NCBI RefSeq assembly: GCF_004345365.1
Contig: NZ_SLVF01000007.1
Coordinates: 248,001-312,000, forward strand
DNA from: Kribbella sp. VKM Ac-2568
GTDB taxonomy: Bacteria; Actinomycetota; Actinomycetes; Propionibacteriales; Kribbellaceae
Direction: 5' to 3'
Length of the DNA stretch: 64,000 bases
Below are positions 41,158-48,917 of the stretch, piece after piece. Position numbers and translations under genes: made by a program. Each line of letters opens with the position of its first letter. Positions within the stretch are counted from its first letter, which is position 1. The notes beneath the pieces were generated by a model. The model did no database searches and was not told the origin of the DNA. It saw nothing but the letters and a program-made list of their open reading frames with translations.

Positions 41158-42492
41158 GTGAACGCTACGACAGCCTTGCTGACGGACCACTACGAGCTGA
41201 CCATGCTGCAGGCCAGTCTCGCCGACGGCACGGCGCATCGCCGGTCCGTCTTCGAGCTGTTCGCCCGCCGCCTGCCCGACGGGCGCCGGTACGGCGTGGT
41301 CGCGGGCGTGAACCGGCTGCTCGACGCCCTCGAGCGGTTCCGGTTCGACGAGCAGACGATCGCCTTCCTGGCCGACCGGGGCATCGTCGACCAGGCGACG
41401 GCCGACTGGCTGGCGGACTACCGGTTCACCGGCGACATCTCCGGCTACGCCGACGGGGAGATCTTCTTTCCCGGGTCGCCGGTGCTGATCGTGGAGTCCA
41501 GCTTCGCCGAGGCGGTGCTGCTGGAAACCGTGTTCCTGTCGATCCTGAACCACGACTCCGCCGTCGCCAGCGCGGCGTCCCGGATGACCTGGTGGGCCGG
41601 CGGCCGCCCCTGCATCGAGATGGGCTCGCGCCGTACCCACGAGGAGGCGGCCGTCGCCTCGGCGCTCGCGGCGTACATCGCGGGCTTCGCGACGACCTCC
41701 AACCTGGAGGCGGCCCGGCGGTTCGGCATCCCCAGCGCGGGCACGGCGGCGCACTCGTTCACCCTGCTGCACGACACCGAGCGGGACGCCTTCACCTCCC
41801 AGGTGGATGCCCTGGGCAAGGGAACCACGCTGCTGGTGGACACCTACGACCTGACCGAGGCGGTGGCGATGGCGATCGACGTGGCCGGCACCGACCTCGG
41901 CGCGGTGCGGCTGGACTCCGGCGACCTGCCGTCACTGGCGGGCCAGGTCCGCGACCAGCTCGACTCGCTGGGCGCCACCAAGACCCGGATCATCGTGACC
42001 AGCGACCTCGACGAGTACCAGATCGCGGCCCTCGCGCCCGCGGCCGTCGACGGGTACGGCGTGGGCACCTCGCTGGTGACCGGCAGCGGCTATCCGACCT
42101 GCGGGTTCGTCTACAAGCTGGTCGCCCGCGAGGACTCGAGCGGCGCGTTGCTGCCGGTCGCCAAGAAGAGCCCGGACAAGATCTCGATCGGCGGCCGCAA
42201 GTACGCGTTGCGCCGCCGCTCGGCCAAGGGCGTCGCCGAAGTCGAGCTGATCGGCGTCGGCGAGCCGCCAGCGGACGACGGCGACGACCGCGAACTGCTG
42301 AAGCCGCTGGTCGAGGCCGGCAAGATCGTCGGCCGGACCACCCCGGACGAGTCGCAGGCGCACCACCTCAAGGTCCGCGACGAACTCCCGCGCAGCGCGA
42401 GCCAGCTCAGCCGCGGCGAGCCGGCCATCCCGACGGAGTACATCGGCGACCTGAACGCCCGCAATCCCTTCGTCTCCCGGAGCGCGAGGTGA
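41158..42492 (+). CDS. pncB: Nicotinate phosphoribosyltransferase
   Basis: A 444-residue enzyme of the NAD salvage pathway, joining nicotinate to PRPP with ATP hydrolysis. GTG 41158 (VNATTALLTDHYELTMLQA) matches the usual N-terminus. FELFARRLPDGRRYGVVAGV, GSRRTHEEAA (containing the phosphorylated-His motif), GTAAHSFTLLH, VRLDSGDL and YGVGTSLVTG are family motifs. The ribosome site is not visible because the start lies right behind the hairpin. The same gene order (pncB divergent from clpS) occurs in M. tuberculosis. The MarR gene starts inside its stop codon. Confidence 0.94.
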   Translation: MNATTALLTDHYELTMLQASLADGTAHRRSVFELFARRLPDGRRYGVVAGVNRLLDALERFRFDEQTIAFLADRGIVDQATADWLADYRFTGDISGYADGEIFFPGSPVLIVESSFAEAVLLETVFLSILNHDSAVASAASRMTWWAGGRPCIEMGSRRTHEEAAVASALAAYIAGFATTSNLEAARRFGIPSAGTAAHSFTLLHDTERDAFTSQVDALGKGTTLLVDTYDLTEAVAMAIDVAGTDLGAVRLDSGDLPSLAGQVRDQLDSLGATKTRIIVTSDLDEYQIAALAPAAVDGYGVGTSLVTGSGYPTCGFVYKLVAREDSSGALLPVAKKSPDKISIGGRKYALRRRSAKGVAEVELIGVGEPPADDGDDRELLKPLVEAGKIVGRTTPDESQAHHLKVRDELPRSASQLSRGEPAIPTEYIGDLNARNPFVSRSAR

Positions 42493-42998
42493 CCACAGCC
42501 GACGGTACTGCGGAGCGCGGGCAGCCCGCCGCGGCCGGCGAGCCGTTGCGGTGGGACCCCGACGCTCCGGCCAGCGGCGGGGACATCCTGATCGCCCTGC
42601 GGTTCGCCGATCGCGCGGCCCGCAAGGCGGTCAGCGACGAACTCACCGGCACCGGCGTCCACACCGGCCAGGAGATCGTGCTCGCCAAGCTGCTGCACCT
42701 CGGCTCGCTCCCGGTCGCCCAGCTGGCCAAGGTCCTCGACGTCGAGGTGCCGACGGCCACTCGCACGACCCAGCGGATGGAGGCGGCCGGCCTGGTCCGC
42801 CGGCTGAAGAACACCACCGACGCCCGCCAGGTCAGCATCGAACTCACCGACCGCGGCAAGGAACTGGCCAAGACCGTCCAGCAACTCCACGCCCAGGCAG
42901 GCGACCGCGCCCTCCAAGGCATCTCCCCCGAACACCGCCGCCTCCTCCGCAACCTCCTCTGGACCATCACCGCCAACATCGACGAACTCCCCGGCTAG
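42489..42998 (+). CDS. MarR-family transcriptional regulator
   Basis: A 169-residue protein from GTG 42489, overlapping the pncB stop by 4 bases. The winged helix reads TGQEIVLAKLLHLGSLPVAQLAKVLDVEVPTATRTTQRMEAAGLVRRLKNTTDARQVSIELTDRGKEL. The N-terminal 30 residues are disordered and acidic. As part of the pncB transcript it may link NAD salvage to another signal. The target is unknown. Confidence 0.88.
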   Translation: MTTADGTAERGQPAAAGEPLRWDPDAPASGGDILIALRFADRAARKAVSDELTGTGVHTGQEIVLAKLLHLGSLPVAQLAKVLDVEVPTATRTTQRMEAAGLVRRLKNTTDARQVSIELTDRGKELAKTVQQLHAQAGDRALQGISPEHRRLLRNLLWTITANIDELPG

Positions 42999-43030
42999 CC
43001 GCTTCCCCACGCTCGGCTCCCCCGGGTTCC

Positions 43031-43343
43031 AGGTCCGGCATGCCGGCGTGCCTCTGAGGGGTCAACCCCGGAGTGGGTGGGTTGCCCCCTCGGATTCCGG
43101 GCAGGCATCCCCGCCTCTGAGGGGTTGTCCCCTCAGGTCCGGCATGCCGGCGTGCCTCTGAGGGGTCAACCCCGGAGTGGGTGGGTTGCCCTCTCGGATT
43201 CCGGGCAGGCATCCCCGCCTCTGAGGGGTTGTCCCCTCAGGTCCGGCATGCCGGCGTGCCTCTGAGGGGGTCAACCCCGGAGTGGGTGGGTTGCCCTCTC
43301 GGATTCCGGGCAGGCATCCCTGCCTCTGAGGGGTTGTCCCCTC
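43031..43343. repeat. Three tandem copies of a 104-bp repeat
   Basis: Copies start at 43031, 43135 and 43239, each beginning AGGTCCGGCATGCC. They differ at only a few bases; the third has one extra G. Each unit contains the hairpin CTGAGGGG-TTGT-CCCCTCAG and the dyad GGCATGCC. Because 104 is not a multiple of 3, no repeated protein is encoded. The array starts 33 bases after the MarR stop and lies in a 570-base gene-free gap (42999-43568). Confidence 0.9.
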
Positions 43344-43405
43344 AGAGGCAGGCGATCGGCTGGCCAGCAGGCTGCGGGCGGAGGGCATCGCGGCGGGCAT
43401 CGTGG

Positions 43406-43478
43406 GGGTTACCTGCCGGTGTTGTGGGTTGTCCCACCGGAGGTTCGACAGGTAAGGCACAACAACAACAGGTAACCC
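43406..43478. repeat. Inverted repeats in the gap before the GH42 gene
   Basis: GGGTTACCTG (43406-43415) and CAGGTAACCC (43469-43478) are perfect complements. A second CAGGTAA at 43449-43455 can compete for the same arm. A smaller CCGGTG/CACCGG stem lies between. This may be the terminator region for the convergent GH42 operon, or part of a repeat element. Confidence 0.55.
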
Positions 43479-43568
43479 ACCCGTACTTTGCGGTTGCCGA
43501 GGGCCGAGGGCCCCCGGGGGGCATCTAGCGCGGTTCGGAGAAGTCGGTGGTGGCGTTGGTTGTGACGG

Positions 43569-45503
43569 TCAGTCTCTTAGGACCGTCCAGGCTCCGGCTG
43601 CCAGCATGAGGTCGGTGTCGGCAGTTTCGCCAGTCAGAAGGTCGACGCCGCCGCCGGGGAGGGCGACGGGGTGCGGGGTGTGGTTGAGGATGAAGCGCCA
43701 GCGGGTCTTGTTCGACCTTCGCGTGATCACCTCGACGCCTTCCGGTAGGTCGGGTGGGATGATGCCGGCGGCGCGGATCACCTTGTCTACAAGGGACTTG
43801 TACGACGGGTCGTCGAGCCAGGTGGAGACGTACCAGGCGTTGTGGTGGCGGGTGATCGCGGGCAGGCCTTCGAGTGGTCCGCCCTGGTAGCGGGCGAGGG
43901 CCTCGGCACCTTCGAGGCGGAGGCGTTCGCTCCAGCCGGTGCCGTGGTCACCCGTGTCCAGGTCGACCGAGTCCACCGGGAGGAACTCCTCCACCCGGAT
44001 GCCGAGGACATCGCGGAAGGCGCCGGGATAGCCACCGAGCCGGATCTGCGAGGTGGCGTCGGCGATTCCGCTCAACGAGGTCACCAGCAGTTGTCCACCA
44101 CCCTCGGCGTACCGGTTGATCGCGGCGGCGGCCTCGTCGGAGACCAGGTAGAGGCTCGGCACGATGACGGCGCGGTACCGGCTCAGATCTCCTGTGGGAT
44201 GGGCAAAATCGGCGCTGACGCCCAACGACCAAAATTGCCGGTGCGCCGCTCGTACGGCGGCCAGATAGTCGATCTCGGGCGACGGCAGACCCGGCCCGTC
44301 GGTCGCCCACCAGGACTCGGCGTCCCACAGGATCGCCACCTCGGCGTCGACCGCACCCTCGTCGGCCTCGGCGAGCCTCGGCAACGCCTCACCCAGCGCG
44401 GTGATCTCGCGGAAGGCCCGGCTGTCCGGACCCGCGTGCGGAACCATCGCGGTGTGGAAACGCTCGGACCCACCCCGGGACGCACGCCACTGGAAGAACA
44501 GCGATCCCCGCGAACCTCTGGCGATGTGCGAGACGCTGTGCCGGGCCATCCTGCCGGGCTCCTTCGCATGCATCCGGCCGCCGTCGTTGAGCGAGCCGGC
44601 CGCCTGCTCCATCAGCAGCCACGAACCACCACCGGCCCAGGACCGCGCCAGGTCCGCACCGAACGCGGTCTGCTGCTCGGCCTCGATCCCCGCACCCTCC
44701 GGATAGTGGTCGATGGCAACGAGATCCACCTCGCGGGCCCAGCGCCAGTGATCCACCGGCACCCATGACCCGAACACGAAGTTGGTCGTGATCGGGATCC
44801 CCGGACTCAGCGACCGCAGTACCGCTTTCTGTTCTCCGTACGCCGTAAGGAGTTCTTCCGAGAAGAACCGGCGGAAGTCCAGCACCTGCGCGGGATTCGC
44901 CAGGTACTGCGTCCGCCGCGGCGGGAACACCTGCTCCCACGCGGAGTACCCCTGGCTCCAGAAGGCGGTCGTCCACGCCTCGTTCAGCGCGGCCAACCCG
45001 TCATACCGGTCCTCCAACCACCGCCGGAACGACACGGCCACCTGGTCGCAGTAGCAGGTGCTGCCGTACTCGTTGTGCACATGCCACATCTCCAGCGCCG
45101 GGTGGCTGCCGTACCGCTCCCCAAGAGCCCGGGCGAGCCCGACAGCGGCCTCTCGGTACGCCGGGCTGCACACGCAGTACGTGTCCCTACTGCCATGCAG
45201 AAGCCGTACGCCGTCAGCCGTGACGGGTAGAGCCTCCGGATGGGCAAGGCTGAACCACGGCGGCGGAGAGGCAGTCGGCGTCGCCAGATTCACCCGGATC
45301 CCGTTACCGGCAAGGAGATCCAGCACCCGGTCAAGCCAGCCGAACTCGTACCGGCCGGGCTCCGGCTCCAGGCTCGACCAGGAGAACACCCCGACGGTGA
45401 CCAGGTTCACCCCGGCCTGCCGCATCAACGCCATGTCCTCGGCCCACACCGCCGGGGACCACTGCTCCGGGTTGTAGTCGCCCCCGTAGTACAGCTCAGC
45501 CAC
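43569..45503 (-). CDS. Beta-galactosidase, GH42
   Basis: A 644-residue cytoplasmic glycosidase. Start MAELYYGGDYNPEQW is the GH42 signature. The acid/base Glu is in VHNEYGSTCYC and the nucleophile Glu in WLLMEQAAGSLN. Cys residues in TYCVCSP and STCYCDQV are the trimer Zn-binding set. An A4 beta-galactosidase trimerisation domain and a C-terminal sandwich follow. It should release galactose from oligosaccharides. It overlaps GH31 by 8 bases and is the last gene of the LacI-led operon. Confidence 0.93.
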   Translation of the reverse strand: MAELYYGGDYNPEQWSPAVWAEDMALMRQAGVNLVTVGVFSWSSLEPEPGRYEFGWLDRVLDLLAGNGIRVNLATPTASPPPWFSLAHPEALPVTADGVRLLHGSRDTYCVCSPAYREAAVGLARALGERYGSHPALEMWHVHNEYGSTCYCDQVAVSFRRWLEDRYDGLAALNEAWTTAFWSQGYSAWEQVFPPRRTQYLANPAQVLDFRRFFSEELLTAYGEQKAVLRSLSPGIPITTNFVFGSWVPVDHWRWAREVDLVAIDHYPEGAGIEAEQQTAFGADLARSWAGGGSWLLMEQAAGSLNDGGRMHAKEPGRMARHSVSHIARGSRGSLFFQWRASRGGSERFHTAMVPHAGPDSRAFREITALGEALPRLAEADEGAVDAEVAILWDAESWWATDGPGLPSPEIDYLAAVRAAHRQFWSLGVSADFAHPTGDLSRYRAVIVPSLYLVSDEAAAAINRYAEGGGQLLVTSLSGIADATSQIRLGGYPGAFRDVLGIRVEEFLPVDSVDLDTGDHGTGWSERLRLEGAEALARYQGGPLEGLPAITRHHNAWYVSTWLDDPSYKSLVDKVIRAAGIIPPDLPEGVEVITRRSNKTRWRFILNHTPHPVALPGGGVDLLTGETADTDLMLAAGAWTVLRD

Positions 45504-47727
45504 CGAGTACGACCTTCACCTCGTATCGCTCGCAGACACCTTCGACCACCCTGCTCTGCGCCGTACCGTCCACCAGAGTCAGCTCGATCACCGCTGCAGG
45601 CGCCCCGTTCGGCCCGGGGAGACAGACACGGGCCACCTCGCCTTCGACCGGCTCGAACCAGCGCAACTCCACGTCCTCCACCCAGTCGTACTCAGGCCGA
45701 TCGTCCACGGACCCGAAGGGGATCACCGCCCCCTGCCGGACCAGCAGCGGCAACCTGCCAAAGCCGTAGGTCCGAGTGACCCACCGAGAACCAGCCAGCC
45801 GCTCCCCGGTCAGTAGGTCCGTCCAAAGACCCTCCGGCAGGTAGAACCTGGTCGCCCCCTCGGCACTCATCACCGGAGCCACCAGCAGATCGGGCCCGAG
45901 CATGTACTGCCGATCGAGATAGGCGACCGCCGGGTCTGAAGGGAACTCCAGCACCATCGGCCGCATCATCGGCGTACCAGCCGTGTGGGCTTCGGAGACC
46001 GCCACCGCCAGGTAGGGCATCAGGGACATCTTCAGCTTGGTGAACGATCGCAATACGTCGACTGCCTCGTCATCGAACGCCCACGGCACCCGGTAGGACC
46101 CGGAGCCGTGCAGCCGCGAGTGCGACGACAGCAGCCCGAACGGCACCCACCGCTTGAAGACAGCCGGTTCCGGCGTCCCCTCGAAGCCTCCGATGTCATG
46201 GCTCCAGTAGCCGAAACCCGAAGCAGCCAAGGACAATCCGCCCCGCAGCGACTCCGCCATCGCCTCGAACGTCGACTCGCAGTCGCCACCCCAGTGCACC
46301 GGGAACTGCTGCCCGCCGGCCGTCGCCGACCGCGCGAACAGTACGGCGTCGCCCTCGCCGCGGTTGTCCCGCAACAGGTCGAACACTGCCTCGTTGTAGA
46401 GGTGCGGGTAGTAATTGTGCATCCGCCCGGGATCAGATCCGTCGGACCAGACCACGTCCTCGGTCGGGATCCGCTCACCGAAGTCCGTCTTGAAGCAGTC
46501 CACTCCGATATCGATCAAGGCCTGCAGCTTCGAGCGGAACCACGCGGTCGCCGCCGGGTTGGTGAAGTCGACGATCCCCATCCCGGCCTGCCACATGTCC
46601 CACTGCCAGACCGAGCCGTCCGCACGCCTCAGCAGATAGCCGAGCTCGCGCCCCTCCTCGAAGAGCACCGAGCGCTGGGCGATGTACGGGTTGATCCAAA
46701 GGCTGATCCGCAGGCCCCGCGCCTTCAGCCGCTGCAGCATCCCCGCGGGGTCCGGGAACGCCGCGGGATCCCAGAGGAAGTCGCACCAGTGGAACTGCCG
46801 CATCCAGAAGCAGTCGAAGTGGAACACGCTCAGCGGCAGGTCCCGCTCGGCCATCCCGTTGACGAAGCTCGTCACCGTCGGCTCGTTGTAGTCGGTGGTG
46901 AACGAGGTCGACAACCATAACCCCATCGACCACGCGGGCACCTGAGCCGGCCGCCCGGTCAACCCGGTGTAGCGGGTGAGCACCTTCTTGGGCGTCGGCC
47001 CGTCGATGACGTAGTAGCTCAACTCCTGACCCTCGACGCTGAACTGGTTCCGCGAGACCACCTCAGACCCGAGCTCGAACGACACGTGCGCCGGCGTGTC
47101 CACCAGGACGCCGTACCCGGCGCTGCTCAGGTAGAACGGCACGTTCTTGTACGCCTGCTCGCTGGACGTGCCGCCGTCGGCGTTCCAGATGTCGACGACC
47201 TGCCCGTTCTTCACCAGCGGACCGAACCGCTCGCCCAGGCCGTAGACCGTCTCACCCACGCCCAACGCCAACTGCTCGTGCACATACGTGCACCCGGCCG
47301 GATCGGTGATCAGCCCGATGCTGCTGGCAGCCGACCCGGTCAGCAACCGCCCATCCCGCTCGAAGCGCACGTTCCAAGGGCCCTCGAGCGCGATCACCAC
47401 GGTGAGCCCACCACTCGTCAGCCTCGCGGTCTCCGCATCCACCTCCACCTTGACCGGGTGCTCGTTCCCGCTGTTCAGCCGGTACGCCGGACGCGGTGGC
47501 CGGCCGCCGCTGTGATGCTGGACGCGGACGCCGATGATCCCGAGCGCGGGCGAGCTGAAGGTGATCGTGAACAGCGGCTGGTTGAGGGTGTCGCCGCGGT
47601 GCACGATCCGCTTGGCCGGTGCGTAGACGGTGAGCGAGCGCTCGCCGGCCTCGACACTCTCCACCTCGGCCGGCCGGAGCCTGGTCAGGCCCTCGCGAAG
47701 CTGCCAGTGGCCGTCAGTGAACTTCAT
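45496..47727 (-). CDS. Alpha-xylosidase-like GH31 glycosidase (YicI group)
   Basis: A 743-residue enzyme. The N-terminal beta-sandwich with YGLGERFGPLVKNGQ is followed by the TIM barrel, with catalytic nucleophile Asp in CFKTDFGERIP and the GH31 signature GYWSHDIGGFEGTPEP. Retention of KTDFGERIP is typical of YicI-type alpha-xylosidases. Together with a GH42 beta-galactosidase this fits intracellular removal of side chains from xyloglucan-type oligosaccharides. No signal peptide. It is 3 bases behind lacI and overlaps GH42 by 8 bases. Confidence 0.92.
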   Translation of the reverse strand: MKFTDGHWQLREGLTRLRPAEVESVEAGERSLTVYAPAKRIVHRGDTLNQPLFTITFSSPALGIIGVRVQHHSGGRPPRPAYRLNSGNEHPVKVEVDAETARLTSGGLTVVIALEGPWNVRFERDGRLLTGSAASSIGLITDPAGCTYVHEQLALGVGETVYGLGERFGPLVKNGQVVDIWNADGGTSSEQAYKNVPFYLSSAGYGVLVDTPAHVSFELGSEVVSRNQFSVEGQELSYYVIDGPTPKKVLTRYTGLTGRPAQVPAWSMGLWLSTSFTTDYNEPTVTSFVNGMAERDLPLSVFHFDCFWMRQFHWCDFLWDPAAFPDPAGMLQRLKARGLRISLWINPYIAQRSVLFEEGRELGYLLRRADGSVWQWDMWQAGMGIVDFTNPAATAWFRSKLQALIDIGVDCFKTDFGERIPTEDVVWSDGSDPGRMHNYYPHLYNEAVFDLLRDNRGEGDAVLFARSATAGGQQFPVHWGGDCESTFEAMAESLRGGLSLAASGFGYWSHDIGGFEGTPEPAVFKRWVPFGLLSSHSRLHGSGSYRVPWAFDDEAVDVLRSFTKLKMSLMPYLAVAVSEAHTAGTPMMRPMVLEFPSDPAVAYLDRQYMLGPDLLVAPVMSAEGATRFYLPEGLWTDLLTGERLAGSRWVTRTYGFGRLPLLVRQGAVIPFGSVDDRPEYDWVEDVELRWFEPVEGEVARVCLPGPNGAPAAVIELTLVDGTAQSRVVEGVCERYEVKVVLGG

Positions 47728-47730
47728 CTA

Positions 47731-48780
47731 CTACCTCTTTGCTCGTGCACTCCTGGCCGTCTTCCTCTTCTTCGCCCGGCCGCTCGTCCCCCGGACCTCC
47801 AGCGCACAGGGCAACAACTCCTCGTACGTCGAACCGTCGTCCTCGGCGAGCCTCTTCAGCAGCACCCGGGTGGCCGCCGCGCCGAGCACAGCCCCCGGAG
47901 ACGTCATCGCGGTCAGCGCGGGACTCGCCAGATCGGCGACGACTTCAGAGGTCACCATCGACACCACCGAGACATCACCCGGTACGTCGAGGCCGGCCTC
48001 GCGCAGTTCCGCGAGGATCCCGAGCGCGGCGTTCTCGTTCATCACCAGCACGCCGGTCAACGCCGGGCACTCCTCGCGCGCCCGCTGGATCGCGGCCCGG
48101 CCACCGGCGGCGGTGTCCTCGGTCGGCACCATCACGCCGGTGATCCCGTGCCGCTCGAGTGCCGCCTGGAAGGCCGCCTCGGTCCGTTTGGCGGGGCCGT
48201 AACCGCTGGCCAGGCTGGCGGGAGAATGGTTGATGTAGGCAATGGTCTCGTGCCCGAGGTCGACCAGGTGCGCGACCGCGTCGTCCACGGTCTGCTCGAA
48301 ATCGATGTCCACACAGGCCAGTCCGGCGCCGTCCTCGGTCCGCCCGATCAGCACGAACGGCGACTCCAGCTTCCGGAGCAGCTCGACCCGCCGATCGGTC
48401 AACTGCACCTCCATCACCAGGAAGCCGTCCAGCAACCGCTGGGTCGCCAGCGACTGCAGCTCATCACTGTCAGCGGCGCCGACCGGACACAGCATCAGGT
48501 GGTACCCGGCCTCGCGCGCGGCCTCGGTGGCACCGGTGACGAACGCGGTCTCGGTGGCACCCAGCCCACGCCCGGTGAGCGGCAGCAGCAAGCCGACGAT
48601 GTTGCTCTTCCGGCTGGCCAGCCCGCGCGCCATCGCGTTCGGCTGGTAGTCGAGCTCCGCCATCGCCGCGAGCACCCGGTCCCGGGTCGCCTCCGAGATC
48701 GGCCGCGTCCCGGTCAACACGTACGACACCGTGCTCACCGACACCCCGGCTCGCCGAGCCACGTCGGTCATCGTCGCCAT
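47731..48780 (-). CDS. LacI-family repressor of the GH31/GH42 operon
   Basis: A 349-residue regulator. The HTH and hinge MATMTDVARRAGVSVSTVSYVLTGTRPISEATRDRVLAAMAELDYQPNAMARGLASRKS is complete. The sugar-binding core (IVGLLLPLTGRGLGATETAFVTGATEA) follows. A basic C-terminal tail (AKKRKTARSARAKR) is unusual. It is first in the operon and sits 18 bases behind two LacI-type operators, so it probably represses itself and both glycosidases. Confidence 0.95.
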   Translation of the reverse strand: MATMTDVARRAGVSVSTVSYVLTGTRPISEATRDRVLAAMAELDYQPNAMARGLASRKSNIVGLLLPLTGRGLGATETAFVTGATEAAREAGYHLMLCPVGAADSDELQSLATQRLLDGFLVMEVQLTDRRVELLRKLESPFVLIGRTEDGAGLACVDIDFEQTVDDAVAHLVDLGHETIAYINHSPASLASGYGPAKRTEAAFQAALERHGITGVMVPTEDTAAGGRAAIQRAREECPALTGVLVMNENAALGILAELREAGLDVPGDVSVVSMVTSEVVADLASPALTAMTSPGAVLGAAATRVLLKRLAEDDGSTYEELLPCALEVRGTSGRAKKRKTARSARAKR

Positions 48781-48798
48781 GCCCGCCTCCGGCGATCA

Positions 48799-48825
48799 TC
48801 GAAACGCTTCGTCGAAGCGTTTCGA
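48799..48825. promoter_or_regulatory. Tandem LacI operators in a 27-bp palindrome
   Basis: A perfect palindrome about T48812. Its two halves, CGAAACGCTTCG (48800-48811) and CGAAGCGTTTCG (48813-48824), are each LacI-type operators of form CGAARCGYTTCG, 13 bases apart on the helix. It is just upstream of the lacI start. Confidence 0.8.
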
Positions 48826-48851
48826 CAAAGTTAGGCCAAGGTCTCCGGGGC

Positions 48852-48864
48852 GTCAACCGTTGAC
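48852..48864. promoter_or_regulatory. Dyad overlapping a putative promoter of the lipase/STAND operon
   Basis: GTCAAC-C-GTTGAC is a perfect dyad. Its right half includes TTGACC (48860-48865), a possible -35 element for the genes starting at 48918. No convincing -10 box is seen. Confidence 0.4.
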
Positions 48865-48917
48865 CTGCTCAGCGGGCAGTGATTGTTTGGCCTCAGGGTG
48901 CAAGGGGGGCCGGTTCG

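Noticed and set aside
43031..43343. CRISPR array
   Set aside because: The 104-base units are continuous, without variable spacers, and no cas genes are nearby.
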